Positions 20,257 to 29,319 of a stretch of 64,000 nt of DNA are shown here, in pieces (the first letter of the stretch is position 1; every line of letters starts with the position of its first letter). The DNA is taken from positions 62,001 through 126,000 of the forward strand of contig NZ_JAUSSH010000007.1 in assembly GCF_030812255.1 (NCBI RefSeq). The letters run 5' to 3'. Source of the DNA: Paeniglutamicibacter psychrophenolicus. GTDB taxonomy: Bacteria; Actinomycetota; Actinomycetes; Actinomycetales; Micrococcaceae. The position numbers and the translations under genes are program-made. The notes beneath the pieces are model-generated. The model was given only the letters and a program-made list of their open reading frames with translations, had not been told where the DNA came from and ran no database searches.

Positions 20257-22959
20257 ATGGTGGATGGTCGTAAACCCGGTGAATATCCGTCCCATTGGGA
20301 AGCGGACGTTGTCTTGCGCAATGGCTCGACGGCACATCTACGCCCGATTCAACCAACCGACGCCGACAATTTGCAAAAAATGCATCGGAGCCAGTCGGAA
20401 TCCTCCGTCTACATGCGCTATTTTACGTACAAATCTGCGCTAACGGCCAAAGAGCTCAAACGCTTCACCGAAGTCAACCACGTGGACCGGGTCGCTTTCG
20501 TGGTGATCCGCGGCGAGGACATCATCGGGGTGGGCCGCTACGACCGGCTCGACGACCCCGCCGAGGCCGAGGTCGCCTTCAACATTTCCGACACCTACCA
20601 GGGCATGGGCGTGGGCTCGATCCTGCTCGAACACCTGGCCGCGGCGGCGCGCGAGAACGACATCGAGCGCTTCTCCGCCGAGGTGCTGCCGGAGAACCGG
20701 AAAATGCTCACGGTCTTCGCCGAGGCCGGCTACGCGGTGGCGCGGCACTTCGACGAGGGCGTGGTGATGCTCGAGTTCCCCATCGACCCCACCGAGAAAT
20801 CCCGGGCGGTGATGGAATCGCGCGAGCACCGCGCCGAGGCCAAGTCGCTGGCCGGGCTGCTGGCCCCGGCCTCCATCGCGGTGATCGGCGCCAGCCGCGA
20901 ATGGGGCACCATCGGGCACACGCTGCTGCACAACATCATCGAGGGCGGCTACACCGGAACCGTGTACGCGGTGAACCCGCAGACCTTCGAGCTCGGCGGG
21001 CTGGCCAGCTACGCCTCCGTGGCCGAAGTCCCCGGACCCATCGACCTCGCCGTGGTTGCCGTTCCCAAGGAATCAATCCACCAGGTCATCGCCGAATGCG
21101 CGGCGGTGGGTGCCAAGGGGCTGCTGATCGCCACCGGCGGCTTCGAGAAGGACGGCGAATCCGGGCTGGCGCACCAGCGCGACCTGGTCCGCCTGGCCCG
21201 CGCCAACGGCATGCGCGTGATCGGCCCCGCCTCCCTGGGCCTGGTGAACACCGATCCGGCCACCTCCATGAACGCCTCGGTGGCCCCGGGCATGCCCAAG
21301 CGCGGAACCTTGGGGCTGTTCAGCCAATCCGCCGCCGTGGGCGTGCTGCTCTATGCTGCCTCGGTGCGCCGCGGCGTCGGGGTCTCCTCGATCGTCTCGG
21401 CGGGGAACCGGGCCGATGTCTCGGGCAACGACGCCATGCAGTTCTGGGAGGACGACACCGCCACGAGCGCGGTCGGCCTGTACCTGGAATCCTTCGGCAA
21501 CCCGCGCAAGTTCTCCCGCATCGCCCGCCGGCTCTCGCACTCCAAGCCCGTGATCGTGGCCAAGTCCGATGTCATGGGACTGCGCCTGCCCCCGGGCCAC
21601 GCGGTGCGCACCACCCAGGCGCCCGCTGCCGCGGTCGATGCGATGCTGCGCCAATCCGGGGTGATCCGGGTGCGGACCAACGAGGAGTTGTTGGAGGTCG
21701 CCCAGGTCGTCGCCGCCCAGCCGCTGCCGGCCGGAAACGGGATCGCGGTGCTGGCCAACTCCGCGGCCCTGGCCTCGGTGGTCGCCGACGCCGCCGGGCA
21801 GAACGGGCTTGAAGTCGCGGTTTCCGATGCGGACATCGCCCTGCACGACGGGGCCTCCCGCGCCCTGCCGCGGCTGGCCGCGGCCCTGGTGCGGGCGCTG
21901 GAAAACCCGGCGGTGCATTGCGGGATCATCACGTTGCTGCCCGAACCCGGGCTCACCAACGCCATGCTGGCCAGGGCCCTCCGCGAGGCCGCGGCACCCT
22001 CGGGCAAGCCGGTGGTTGCCGTCTTCACCGGCCTGCTGGACCCGGAGTCCACCGCCGACGGGCTGCTCGATGCCGGCACGGATGCCCACGGGCGCGGCCA
22101 CGGGCTGCCCTGCTACTCCAGCCCCGGGGTCGCGGTCAACGCGCTGGCGGCCATTGTCCGCTATGCGCGCTGGGTCGCCCGGGCCCACGGGGAGGTCATC
22201 GCCCCGGAGGGCATCGACGTGGCGGCAGCCGCGGACTTCATCGAGGACGCGCTGGGCGCGGTTGTCGGGGTGGATTTGCTGCACCTGTCCAAGGCGCAAG
22301 CCGCGGAGCTGCTGGGCCACTACGGGATCCGGGTGCTCGAATCCGCCGGATTCGAGACCGCCGACCAGGCCGTTGCCGCCGCCGCGCGGCTGGGCTGGCC
22401 GGTGGCCATCAAGGCCCGCGACGAACACCTGCGCCACCGCCTGGATCTGGGCGGGGTCCGGCTGAACATCACCGATGAATCCTCGCTGCGCTCGAACATC
22501 GCGCACATGCGCGAAGTCCTGGACCCGTACGGGGCCACCGACCTGGAGATCCAGTCCATGGCCCCGGCCGGCCAGGGCTGCGTCATCCGCGCGGTCGAGG
22601 ATCCGCTGCTGGGCCCGGTGGTCTCCTTCGGGCTGGCCGGGGACGCGGTGAACCTGCTCGACGACTGGGCGCACGGGATCCCGCCGCTGACCACCACCGA
22701 CCTCTCGGACCTGGTGGGCACCCCGCGGGCCGCGGCCCGGCTGCGCGGCTACCAGGGGCTTCCCGCGGTGGACCTGGCGGCGATCGAGGACCTGGTCAAC
22801 CGCGTGGCGACGCTGAAGGACAACCACCCGGAGGTGTCCTTGCTGGAGATCAATCCGGTCATGGCCAACGCCAGCGGCACGGTGGTGCTCGGCGTGGACA
22901 CCTGGCTGGGCAACGCGGAGCAGCGCACCGATTCGGCCCGGCGGGCCATGAGCCACTGA
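20257..22959 (+). CDS. GNAT acetyltransferase / NDP-forming acyl-CoA synthetase fusion (Pat-like)
   Basis: A 900-residue fusion. Residues about 20-175 are a GNAT domain with the acetyl-CoA-binding pattern around YQGMGVGSILLEHL. Residues about 200-880 follow the NDP-forming acyl-CoA synthetase layout: CoA-binding domain (SIAVIGASREWGTIG), ligase-CoA domains, then an ATP-grasp-like domain (about 690-890). This is the architecture of protein lysine acetyltransferases of the Pat type, which silence AMP-forming acyl-CoA synthetases. The GNAT domain is N-terminal, as reported for Streptomyces PatA and opposite to Salmonella Pat. Likely targets here would include acyl-CoA synthetases such as that at 38366-39979 (inference). 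Confidence 0.88.
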   Translation: MVDGRKPGEYPSHWEADVVLRNGSTAHLRPIQPTDADNLQKMHRSQSESSVYMRYFTYKSALTAKELKRFTEVNHVDRVAFVVIRGEDIIGVGRYDRLDDPAEAEVAFNISDTYQGMGVGSILLEHLAAAARENDIERFSAEVLPENRKMLTVFAEAGYAVARHFDEGVVMLEFPIDPTEKSRAVMESREHRAEAKSLAGLLAPASIAVIGASREWGTIGHTLLHNIIEGGYTGTVYAVNPQTFELGGLASYASVAEVPGPIDLAVVAVPKESIHQVIAECAAVGAKGLLIATGGFEKDGESGLAHQRDLVRLARANGMRVIGPASLGLVNTDPATSMNASVAPGMPKRGTLGLFSQSAAVGVLLYAASVRRGVGVSSIVSAGNRADVSGNDAMQFWEDDTATSAVGLYLESFGNPRKFSRIARRLSHSKPVIVAKSDVMGLRLPPGHAVRTTQAPAAAVDAMLRQSGVIRVRTNEELLEVAQVVAAQPLPAGNGIAVLANSAALASVVADAAGQNGLEVAVSDADIALHDGASRALPRLAAALVRALENPAVHCGIITLLPEPGLTNAMLARALREAAAPSGKPVVAVFTGLLDPESTADGLLDAGTDAHGRGHGLPCYSSPGVAVNALAAIVRYARWVARAHGEVIAPEGIDVAAAADFIEDALGAVVGVDLLHLSKAQAAELLGHYGIRVLESAGFETADQAVAAAARLGWPVAIKARDEHLRHRLDLGGVRLNITDESSLRSNIAHMREVLDPYGATDLEIQSMAPAGQGCVIRAVEDPLLGPVVSFGLAGDAVNLLDDWAHGIPPLTTTDLSDLVGTPRAAARLRGYQGLPAVDLAAIEDLVNRVATLKDNHPEVSLLEINPVMANASGTVVLGVDTWLGNAEQRTDSARRAMSH

Positions 22960-22990
22960 GCCGTCGGCGCCCTTAGGTAGACTGGAGGGC

Positions 22991-23665
22991 ATGACCCCCC
23001 TTTCTTCTGCCTCGGACCCGGACCTGCAAGCTGACCTCAACCGCGCGGGTTTCTACCCCAAGATCGTTGCGGACGTCATTGACGAGGCCCTCGACGGCCG
23101 TGAACCCGGCGGCCACCTGGTGCACCTGGAGACCCACTTCGACCAGCACGAGGTCCACCGCCACATCACCGTGCTGGTGCTGGCCGAGGACGTCCTGCTG
23201 GTCACCCATGTCGATGACCAGCAGCTCGACGAAAAGGGCAAGGAAGTCATGGCCCAGATCTCCACCGAGCTGGTCCAGCTTTCCAAGGTCGCGACCGTGG
23301 CCACCAGCTACGTCTACCACCAGCCGCAGAACTACCGCACCGGCGACATGGTCAAGGAACTGACCCTGGGCATCGCCTGGGCCGGCGCCCAGCGCATCGA
23401 CCTGGCCCCGGCCGGGTGCGCGGACCCCAACTGCGATGCCGACCACGGCTACACCGGCACCTCCCAGCAGGAGGACCTGGTGCTGCGCGTCAGCGCCGAG
23501 GCCGACGGCGTCAAGGCCGTGACCGCAGCCCGCAGCTTCGCCAAGGCCATGCGCCGGGCCTCCGCCCCGCGCGGCACCGAGGTGCGCACCGTCCTTCCGG
23601 CACCAGCGGCAGAGGTCCGCGGCCGCGTCGGCTCGCGCTTCGGCCGCAACACCCACCAGGGCTAA
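22991..23665 (+). CDS. DUF5998 family protein
   Basis: A 224-residue soluble protein of an actinobacterial family of unknown function (DUF5998). It has the acidic N-terminal half and the conserved middle part around TSYVYHQPQNYRTGDMVKEL; a short Cys-containing segment (CADPNCDADHGY) might bind a metal. The C-terminus is basic. ATG 22991 lies 31 nt after the GNAT fusion gene, and the phosphodiesterase gene follows after 23 nt, so these genes are probably cotranscribed. The same order (parC, Pat-like, DUF5998, phosphodiesterase, sepH) is common in actinobacteria. Confidence 0.8.
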   Translation: MTPLSSASDPDLQADLNRAGFYPKIVADVIDEALDGREPGGHLVHLETHFDQHEVHRHITVLVLAEDVLLVTHVDDQQLDEKGKEVMAQISTELVQLSKVATVATSYVYHQPQNYRTGDMVKELTLGIAWAGAQRIDLAPAGCADPNCDADHGYTGTSQQEDLVLRVSAEADGVKAVTAARSFAKAMRRASAPRGTEVRTVLPAPAAEVRGRVGSRFGRNTHQG

Positions 23666-23688
23666 GGCCCCGGAAAGGCACACGCATC

Positions 23689-24870
23689 TTGGCAACCAGC
23701 ACCCGCAAGACCCCGGCCTCCGCACTTCCGGCGGCCCCGCCCTACGGCAGCAAGACCATCGCCGAGCTGCTTCCCAGCGCCGCCGCCGCGCTGGGGGTGC
23801 CGGGCTTCGACAACCACCTGGGGCTTCCGGCGGCCAACCGCATCGCCGTGGTGATGGTCGACGGGCTGGGCAAGGCGCTGCTGCGCTCGCGCGGGGGACA
23901 CGCCCCGTTCCTGCGCAAGCTCATGGAGAACTCCCAGACCCTGCTCTCCTCCTTCCCCTCCACCACCGCGGCCTCGCTGGCGTCCCTGGGCACCGGCCTG
24001 CCTCCGGGGCAACACGGGGTGGTCGGCTACGACTCCGTGGATCCGGCCCGCCGCCGCGTGGTGAACCAGCTCGGCGGCTGGCCCAAGGACCTTGACCCGC
24101 ACTCCTGGCAACCGCACCCGACGGTCTTCGAGAAGGCCGCCGAGGCCGGGGTGCACACCGCCACGGTGTCCCTGTCCCAGTTCAAGGGCTCGGCGCTGAC
24201 CGCGGCGGCGCTGCGCGGCCCGGTCTTCATGCCGGCCGAATCCACGCATGCCCGCGTGCGGGCCACCTGCGAGGTCCTGGCGGCCAACCCGCGCGCCCTG
24301 GTCTATTGCTACTTCAACGAGCTGGACAAGGCCGGGCACCGCCACGGCAAGGGCTCGGCGCAATGGGGCAACGCGCTGGAGGACCTGGACTCGCTCATGC
24401 GGACCCTGGCCGCCCGCGTTCCGGCCGGCACGCTGCTGCTGCTGACCGCCGACCACGGGATGGTCGACGTGGAGGAGAAGTGGCGGATCGACTACTCCGA
24501 ATTCCCCGACCTTGTCGACGGGGTGGAACTGACCGCCGGGGAACCGCGCGGGGTGCAGCTGCACTTCGACGCCGGCACCTCCGCAGCCCGGCGCGAGGCC
24601 GTGGCCGAGGCCTGGCGCGAACGCTTTGGCGCCAAGGCCTGGGTCCTTTCCCGCGACGAGGCAATTGCGCACGGGCTGTTCGGGCCGGTGGCCGAGGCGG
24701 TGCGCGACCGCATCGGGGACCTGCTGATCCTGGCCGCCGAGGACGTGGCGTTCCTGGACGGGCGCAGGGTCAAGCCCGCGGCGTTCGCGATGGTCGGGCA
24801 GCACGGATCGATGACCCGCGCCGAGTGCGAGGTCCCGCTGCTGGTGCTGGCGAAGCCCGCGAAGAAGTAG
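23689..24870 (+). CDS. alkaline phosphatase superfamily phosphodiesterase
   Basis: A 393-residue protein of the alkaline phosphatase / nucleotide pyrophosphatase superfamily. It contains the first metal-binding Asp in IAVVMVDGLGKALL, the nucleophile Thr in SSFPSTTAASLASLGTG, and the metal ligands in LLTADHGMVDV. No clear signal peptide is present, so it is probably cytoplasmic. The start is a rare TTG at 23689, chosen because GGAAAGG lies 10 nt upstream and there is no ATG or GTG nearby before the first conserved block. Substrate unknown. A long bidirectional terminator at 24884-24928 follows. Confidence 0.8.
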   Translation: MATSTRKTPASALPAAPPYGSKTIAELLPSAAAALGVPGFDNHLGLPAANRIAVVMVDGLGKALLRSRGGHAPFLRKLMENSQTLLSSFPSTTAASLASLGTGLPPGQHGVVGYDSVDPARRRVVNQLGGWPKDLDPHSWQPHPTVFEKAAEAGVHTATVSLSQFKGSALTAAALRGPVFMPAESTHARVRATCEVLAANPRALVYCYFNELDKAGHRHGKGSAQWGNALEDLDSLMRTLAARVPAGTLLLLTADHGMVDVEEKWRIDYSEFPDLVDGVELTAGEPRGVQLHFDAGTSAARREAVAEAWRERFGAKAWVLSRDEAIAHGLFGPVAEAVRDRIGDLLILAAEDVAFLDGRRVKPAAFAMVGQHGSMTRAECEVPLLVLAKPAKK

Positions 24871-24883
24871 CGGCACCAACGCC

Positions 24884-24928
24884 AAGGGCCCGCACCCGGC
24901 ATGGGAAACATGCCGGGTGCGGGCCCTT
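24884..24928. terminator. bidirectional terminator, phosphodiesterase / sepH
   Basis: Perfect 20-bp arms (24884-24903 and 24909-24928), 5-nt loop, with AAGGG / CCCTT ends, between convergent genes. Confidence 0.9.
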
Positions 24929-24993
24929 CGCTGTGCGGTCCGTGGCTCGCCCGGCCCGTCCGCTGGACGGCGCCGGGGCGAAACCGGGGGAAG

Positions 24994-26082
24994 TCAGTCG
25001 TTGTTGTTGCGGCGCCCGAAGACGATCTCGTCCCAGCTGGGCACCGAGGAACGCTTGGCCTTCTTCTTGCCGCCGGCCTCGTCTTCGCCGGACTCGGCCC
25101 CGTTCTCCGGGTCCTTGTCCTCGTCGGTGCCGTGCCGGGGGCCGGGCACCAGGGAAATGGAGGTGGTGCGGGTGCTGATGCCGTCGTAGAGCTTCGGCAG
25201 ACCGTCCTCCAGCGGGGCGGGGCCGGCCAGGCGCGGGTCGTCGTCCGGGTGCGGGGAGCGGGAGAGCATCGCGGCCAGGGCGTCGTCGCCCTCCTCGTCG
25301 AGGCCCAGGCGCTGCCCGCGACGGGCGCTGAGCACGTCCAGAAGCTGTTCGGAGTCGGCCACTGCGGCCTCGAAGTCCACCTCGTCGCCGTCGGCCTCGA
25401 CATCGAAGGGGGCGTCGGCGACGGCGGTCAGGCGGCGGGCGCCGACCGGGGCGTCGAGCGGCTCGAGCTCGCTGAGCACCTGGGCCCAGCGGTTTGCGTT
25501 CTGCAGCGACTTGCGGCTGGGGTGGAAGGCCCACTTGGCCATCGATTCCTCGGAACCGGAGTCCAGGGCGATGCTCGCATCGGTGTCCGGCAGCTCGAAG
25601 CGGGCCACCACGTCCCAGGATCCGTCGGAGGCGCGCCAGGCATCCCAGGCAAGGGTTTCGTTGTCGATGCCCAGCGAGTGGATGCGGTAGGCGACCATTT
25701 CGCCGAGGTTGGCCGGCTCCTCGCCGAAGATGCTGCGGTAGCCGTCGTGGGTCTGCGGGGCCGAGACCTCGACGTTGCGGGCCTGGGCGGCGATGTATTC
25801 GCGTTCGGCCAGCACCGGGCCCTCGTAGCGCATGATGCGTTCCAGCGGCATGCCCGAATCGGCTGCGACTTCCTCGGCGGTGGCCCCGGAGCGGATCCGG
25901 GTCTGGATGTCGCGCGGCGACAGCGGGGCAACGGGCTCCTGGGAACGATCGGCCCGGGCAGCTCGAGTCAATGCACTGCGCAGCGCTTCATCGATGGGCA
26001 GCACAAAGCTGTTGCCGTCCTCGCTGCTCAGGTGCAGGCTCTCACCGTTCTCGTGGATGCCCACCAGTCGGAGTTGACGCAT
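24994..26082 (-). CDS. sepH: septation protein SepH (DUF3071)
   Basis: A 362-residue cell-division protein; in Streptomyces and Mycobacterium SepH binds FtsZ and promotes its assembly. The N-terminal half (about 1-190) is the conserved DUF3071 region starting MRQLRLVGIHENG, with a helix-turn-helix-like stretch (LSPRDIQTRIRSGATAEEVA). The C-terminal part is acidic and of low complexity, and ends with the conserved tail VPSWDEIVFGRR. Start at 26082 is preferred over a codon five residues earlier because GGAGG is 6 nt before it. Read leftward, divergent from the DUF4193 gene. Confidence 0.93.
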   Translation of the reverse strand: MRQLRLVGIHENGESLHLSSEDGNSFVLPIDEALRSALTRAARADRSQEPVAPLSPRDIQTRIRSGATAEEVAADSGMPLERIMRYEGPVLAEREYIAAQARNVEVSAPQTHDGYRSIFGEEPANLGEMVAYRIHSLGIDNETLAWDAWRASDGSWDVVARFELPDTDASIALDSGSEESMAKWAFHPSRKSLQNANRWAQVLSELEPLDAPVGARRLTAVADAPFDVEADGDEVDFEAAVADSEQLLDVLSARRGQRLGLDEEGDDALAAMLSRSPHPDDDPRLAGPAPLEDGLPKLYDGISTRTTSISLVPGPRHGTDEDKDPENGAESGEDEAGGKKKAKRSSVPSWDEIVFGRRNNND

Positions 26083-26415
26083 GACTATCCTCCACAAACC
26101 GTCGTGTTATGGGTAAAACTCTGCCACCTGCACCGCCAAATACCTAAGAGGCGCCTTGGTGTGGCGCGCGGCGGCTTCATGATTATTCCCTCAGGGGAAC
26201 GCAAAAACCGGTAAAACCGGGCAATAAATCCAGACTTCGGCCCGGAAGGTGCAATGATAATCAGGCCGTGGGGAACCGGGCACAAAAACGACCTGTTCTG
26301 CGTTGAATCATAGGCGCATCCAAACGCGCGGGTTGACCGGGGCACCAACATGGCCCCCCCGTGCAGTCCCGATACGAACGACAGCTTGAACCAAGCGGAG
26401 TGTGAAGCAGCAATT
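26083..26415. other. divergent intergenic region sepH / DUF4193
   Basis: No gene seen. It must carry both promoters. A small hairpin-forming stretch (CCGGT-AAA-ACCGG) lies at about 26208-26220, in an A-rich patch of lower GC than its surroundings. I could not place a convincing -35/-10 pair. Confidence 0.4.
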
Positions 26416-26724
26416 ATGGCAACCGACTACGATGCACCTCGAAGGCATGCCGAAGACGATGAGAAGCCCGAGGCACTGCCCGAGCTGAAGGCGCAACGCA
26501 ACACGAACACCAATGCCTCGAACCTCATTGACGAAGACGAAGCGGCACTGGCCGACAGCTACGAGCTGCCCGGCGCCGACCTCTCCGGCGAGGAGCTGGC
26601 GGTCATGGTGCTTCCGGCGCAGGCCGACGAGTTCACCTGTGCCTCCTGTTTCCTGGTGCGGCACCGCTCGCAGATCGCACTGGAAAAGGACGGGCTGCTG
26701 TACTGCACCGACTGCGAGGGCTAG
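26416..26724 (+). CDS. DUF4193 zinc-ribbon protein
   Basis: A 102-residue protein, the usual size of the DUF4193 family. The N-terminus is MATDYDAPR, as in homologues, then a long charged segment, then two Cys pairs, CASC and CTDC, at the C-terminal end that would form a zinc ribbon. The start at 26416 is fixed by homology; the Shine-Dalgarno is poor (GAAGCAG). Widely conserved in actinobacteria next to sepH and dut, and often highly expressed; function unknown. It is followed by a terminator at 26744-26802. Confidence 0.88.
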   Translation: MATDYDAPRRHAEDDEKPEALPELKAQRNTNTNASNLIDEDEAALADSYELPGADLSGEELAVMVLPAQADEFTCASCFLVRHRSQIALEKDGLLYCTDCEG

Positions 26725-26743
26725 GCGCTTAGGCGAACAACAA

Positions 26744-26802
26744 AGCGCCCGCCGCTTCCGCTTGCCCCGTGTTCATGCGGGGGGACGGAGGCTGCGGGCG
26801 CT
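26744..26802. terminator. hairpin between DUF4193 and DUF3093 genes
   Basis: 9-bp arms AGCGCCCGC / GCGGGCGCT (26744-26752, 26794-26802) with a large, partly paired loop, between convergent genes; ATTTG follows on the plus strand. Confidence 0.65.
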
Positions 26803-26829
26803 ATTTGCTGCCGTGGGGACCGGTGGGGA

Positions 26830-27384
26830 CTAGGCCGTTTCCGGCCCGGCGGGGGAATCCGGGGTGTGGGCGCTGTCCGGCTCGTTCCCGGCCTCCTGTG
26901 CCTCGCGGTACTGCACCATCAGCCCGCCCAGGGCCGAGGTGAGTTCCTCCGGGCGGCGGGTGGACGCCAGCCAATAGGGGGTGGAATCGCGCTCATCGGT
27001 GATCTCGATGCGCACCACCGGGTCGATCCAGCCGCGGATGCACATGAAAGCGATGCCGTTCAGGCCCGGGCCGCGCTGGTGGTAGGCGGCCGAACCGCGG
27101 TAGCCGGTGACCTCGCCCACGAACTCGCGCTCGATGGTGGCCCGTCCCACGCGCACGGAGTGGTCGGTGACCTCGATGACGGGGGTGCTCATGACCAGCG
27201 CGAAGGCGATCAAGCCCAGGGCGACGATGCCGGCAACGACGCCCCAGGAGATGCCAATGGGCATGAAGGCGACGGCGGCGGTGCCGCCCAGGCCCAGCGT
27301 CACGACCCAGATCCACCAGGCGGGCCACAGCTTTTCGCGGAAGTGGACGGGGGCGGGTTGCGTTGGGGAAGGGTTCTCGGCCAT
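26830..27384 (-). CDS. DUF3093 membrane protein
   Basis: A 184-residue protein with two adjacent membrane segments near the N-terminus (about residues 20-67), then a beta-rich conserved domain (TDHSVRVGRATIEREFVGEV) and a disordered tail. This matches DUF3093, conserved beside dut in actinobacteria; function unknown. I chose ATG 27384 (MAENPS...); another ATG at 27396 is in frame and neither has a good ribosome site. Read leftward, divergent from dut. Confidence 0.82.
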   Translation of the reverse strand: MAENPSPTQPAPVHFREKLWPAWWIWVVTLGLGGTAAVAFMPIGISWGVVAGIVALGLIAFALVMSTPVIEVTDHSVRVGRATIEREFVGEVTGYRGSAAYHQRGPGLNGIAFMCIRGWIDPVVRIEITDERDSTPYWLASTRRPEELTSALGGLMVQYREAQEAGNEPDSAHTPDSPAGPETA

Positions 27385-27521
27385 ACCCACAAGCATAGGT
27401 GGTGGGCCGTTGCCCGGACGCCATCGCGAAGCGCCGCAAGGGACTAGAGTTAAGGACGAAACGCGCGCGTTCGCACCGACGGCGCGCACACCCCAACCCG
27501 AACCCCTGGAGTGGAAAACAC

Positions 27522-27992
27522 ATGTCCGCATCGAGTGTCGATATCGCCCTGAAAATGCTTGATCCCGACCTTCCGGTTCCAAGCTATGCACACGAAGGGG
27601 ATGCGGGAGCCGACCTGTGCGCCCGCGAGGACGTCACCTTGGAGCCGGGGCAGCGCGCCTTGGTTCCCACCGGTGTTTCCCTGGCGCTGCCGCTGGGCTT
27701 CGTCGGACTCATCCACCCTCGCTCCGGACTGGCGACCAAGCACGGTTTGACCGTGGTCAATGCGCCCGGAACCGTCGATGCCGGGTACCGTGGTGAGTTG
27801 AAAGTCACGTTGTTGAACACGGATGCAACCACCCCGATCGTGCTGAAGCGCGGGGACCGCATCGCCCAGCTGGTGGTTCAGCGGGTCGAACGGGCCCGGT
27901 TCATCCAGGTGCAGGAACTTGATGACACCGCGCGCGGCGCCGGCGGCTTTGGCTCCACCGGCGGCTTTGAAACCGCAACCACCAGCCACTAG
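27522..27992 (+). CDS. dut: dUTP diphosphatase
   Basis: Homotrimeric dUTPase, 156 residues; hydrolyses dUTP to dUMP and pyrophosphate, keeping uracil out of DNA and supplying dUMP for thymidylate. All five motifs are present: [15 protein letters not shown], the uracil-pocket segment [28 protein letters not shown], and the C-terminal P-loop-like [13 protein letters not shown] 27522 with TGGAGTGG upstream; in-frame codons further upstream are noncoding-like. It is followed at 48 nt by the DUF3710 gene in the same direction. Confidence 0.97.
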   Translation: MSASSVDIALKMLDPDLPVPSYAHEGDAGADLCAREDVTLEPGQRALVPTGVSLALPLGFVGLIHPRSGLATKHGLTVVNAPGTVDAGYRGELKVTLLNTDATTPIVLKRGDRIAQLVVQRVERARFIQVQELDDTARGAGGFGSTGGFETATTSH

Positions 27993-28040
27993 GTACGGCC
28001 GCCGAAACCCAGCGGTCGACACAGCAAGAGAGCTACTTCC

Positions 28041-28844
28041 ATGATTTTCAAGCGCAAGAAGAAGGCTGAAGCCCAGGCGCAGCCCGAGCAGACGATCGCC
28101 GAGCTCAATGCCGCGGCCGAGCAGGCCAGGGAACCGGCCGCGGACGTCCCGGCCGCCGCCAAACCTGCGCCTGCCCAGGGGGCCGGGGACAGCGCAGCGG
28201 CACCGGCCGCCGTGCGGGACACCGCCCAGGGCCCCTTTGACGGGGACGACTTCGGGGACCACGACGGCTACCTGGACCTCGGCGCCCTGCTGATCAAGCC
28301 GGTCCCCGGCCTGCAGCTGCGCCTCGAGGTCGAGGAATCCACGCAACGGGTCATCGCCGTGGCCCTGGAGATCGGCGGCTCGCGCATGCAGCTGCAGGTC
28401 TTTGCCGCACCCAAGACCGATGACCTGTGGCCCGGGATCTCCACGCAGATCGCCACCGGGATCGCCGACCAGGGCGGGGAAACCGAAATGGTCCCGGGCC
28501 GCTTCGGCAATGAACTACTGGCCCGGGTTCCGCAGGTGGCTCCCGACGGACGCCAGGGCCATGTGGTGCTGCGTTTCCTGGGCATCGACGGCCCGCGCTG
28601 GTTCCTGCGTGCGGTGATCGGCGGCGCCGCGCTGACCGACATCGAGGAAGCCAAGGCCATGGAGGACGCACTGGCCCAGGTCGTGGTGGTGCGCGGAGAC
28701 ACCCCGATGCCCCCGACCGAGCTCTTGCCGTTGACGGTCCCCGCCGGCGCGCTGGCCCGCCCGAACGAGTCACCGGATGCCGCGGAGCAGATCCCTGACA
28801 CCGAGCGCCCCGATCGCGGCCCGGAAATCACCCAGATCGGCTAG
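28041..28844 (+). CDS. DUF3710 domain-containing protein
   Basis: A 267-residue soluble protein. A basic start (MIFKRKKKAEAQAQ) and an Ala/Pro-rich, acidic linker (to about residue 75) precede the conserved DUF3710 domain, recognisable from DGYLDLGALLIKP and WPGISTQIATGIADQGG. It is part of the conserved dut-DUF3710-OB-fold-DUF3159 row. Function unknown; the conserved partnership with a nucleic-acid-binding OB-fold protein hints at DNA or RNA work, but this is inference. Confidence 0.85.
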   Translation: MIFKRKKKAEAQAQPEQTIAELNAAAEQAREPAADVPAAAKPAPAQGAGDSAAAPAAVRDTAQGPFDGDDFGDHDGYLDLGALLIKPVPGLQLRLEVEESTQRVIAVALEIGGSRMQLQVFAAPKTDDLWPGISTQIATGIADQGGETEMVPGRFGNELLARVPQVAPDGRQGHVVLRFLGIDGPRWFLRAVIGGAALTDIEEAKAMEDALAQVVVVRGDTPMPPTELLPLTVPAGALARPNESPDAAEQIPDTERPDRGPEITQIG

Positions 28845-28848
28845 CGAC

Positions 28849-29259
28849 GTGCCCAAGGACAAGGCGCCCAGGGCCAGGCGGGGCCAGCCGGCACCCGCCG
28901 CGTCTGCGGCCGCGGCAGGTGTCCTGCCGCAGACCGGATTCCAGCGCCTGGCCTCGCTGGCCGAACTTCCGGTGCGCGGGCGCATCGCGCACCGCGGCTA
29001 TGTCGAATCCATCACGATCCTTCCCCCGCAGCAGGCCCCGGCCTTCACCGTGACGATCGTGGACCACCCCGCACCCCCGGGGGGCCGCCGCAACGCGGTG
29101 CCGCACCTGCGGCTGGTCTTCGTGGGCCAGCGCCGGGTGCCGGGGCTCCTGGCCGGGTCAAGGATCCGCTACGAAGGCATGGTGGCGCCCATCGACCTGG
29201 TCCCCACGATCTTCAACCCGCGCTACGAGATCCTTCCCGAGCGCACCGCCGCCAAGTAG
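28849..29259 (+). CDS. OB-fold nucleic acid binding domain protein
   Basis: A 136-residue protein: a basic, Ala-rich N-terminus (residues 1-25), then an OB-fold type beta-barrel region (about 40-130) containing LPVRGRIAHRGYVESI and GSRIRYEGMV. The GTG start at 28849 lies 4 nt after the DUF3710 stop, suggesting translational coupling; the in-frame ATG upstream at 28777 lies inside DUF3710 and is not used. In this syntenic position, actinobacteria have a small OB-fold protein of unknown function. Confidence 0.78.
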   Translation: MPKDKAPRARRGQPAPAASAAAAGVLPQTGFQRLASLAELPVRGRIAHRGYVESITILPPQQAPAFTVTIVDHPAPPGGRRNAVPHLRLVFVGQRRVPGLLAGSRIRYEGMVAPIDLVPTIFNPRYEILPERTAAK

Positions 29260-29319
29260 CGGGCACCCGGCAGCGCCCCCCATCCACAGCACCCCGCCAC
29301 CCAAGGACAAGACAGCGCG

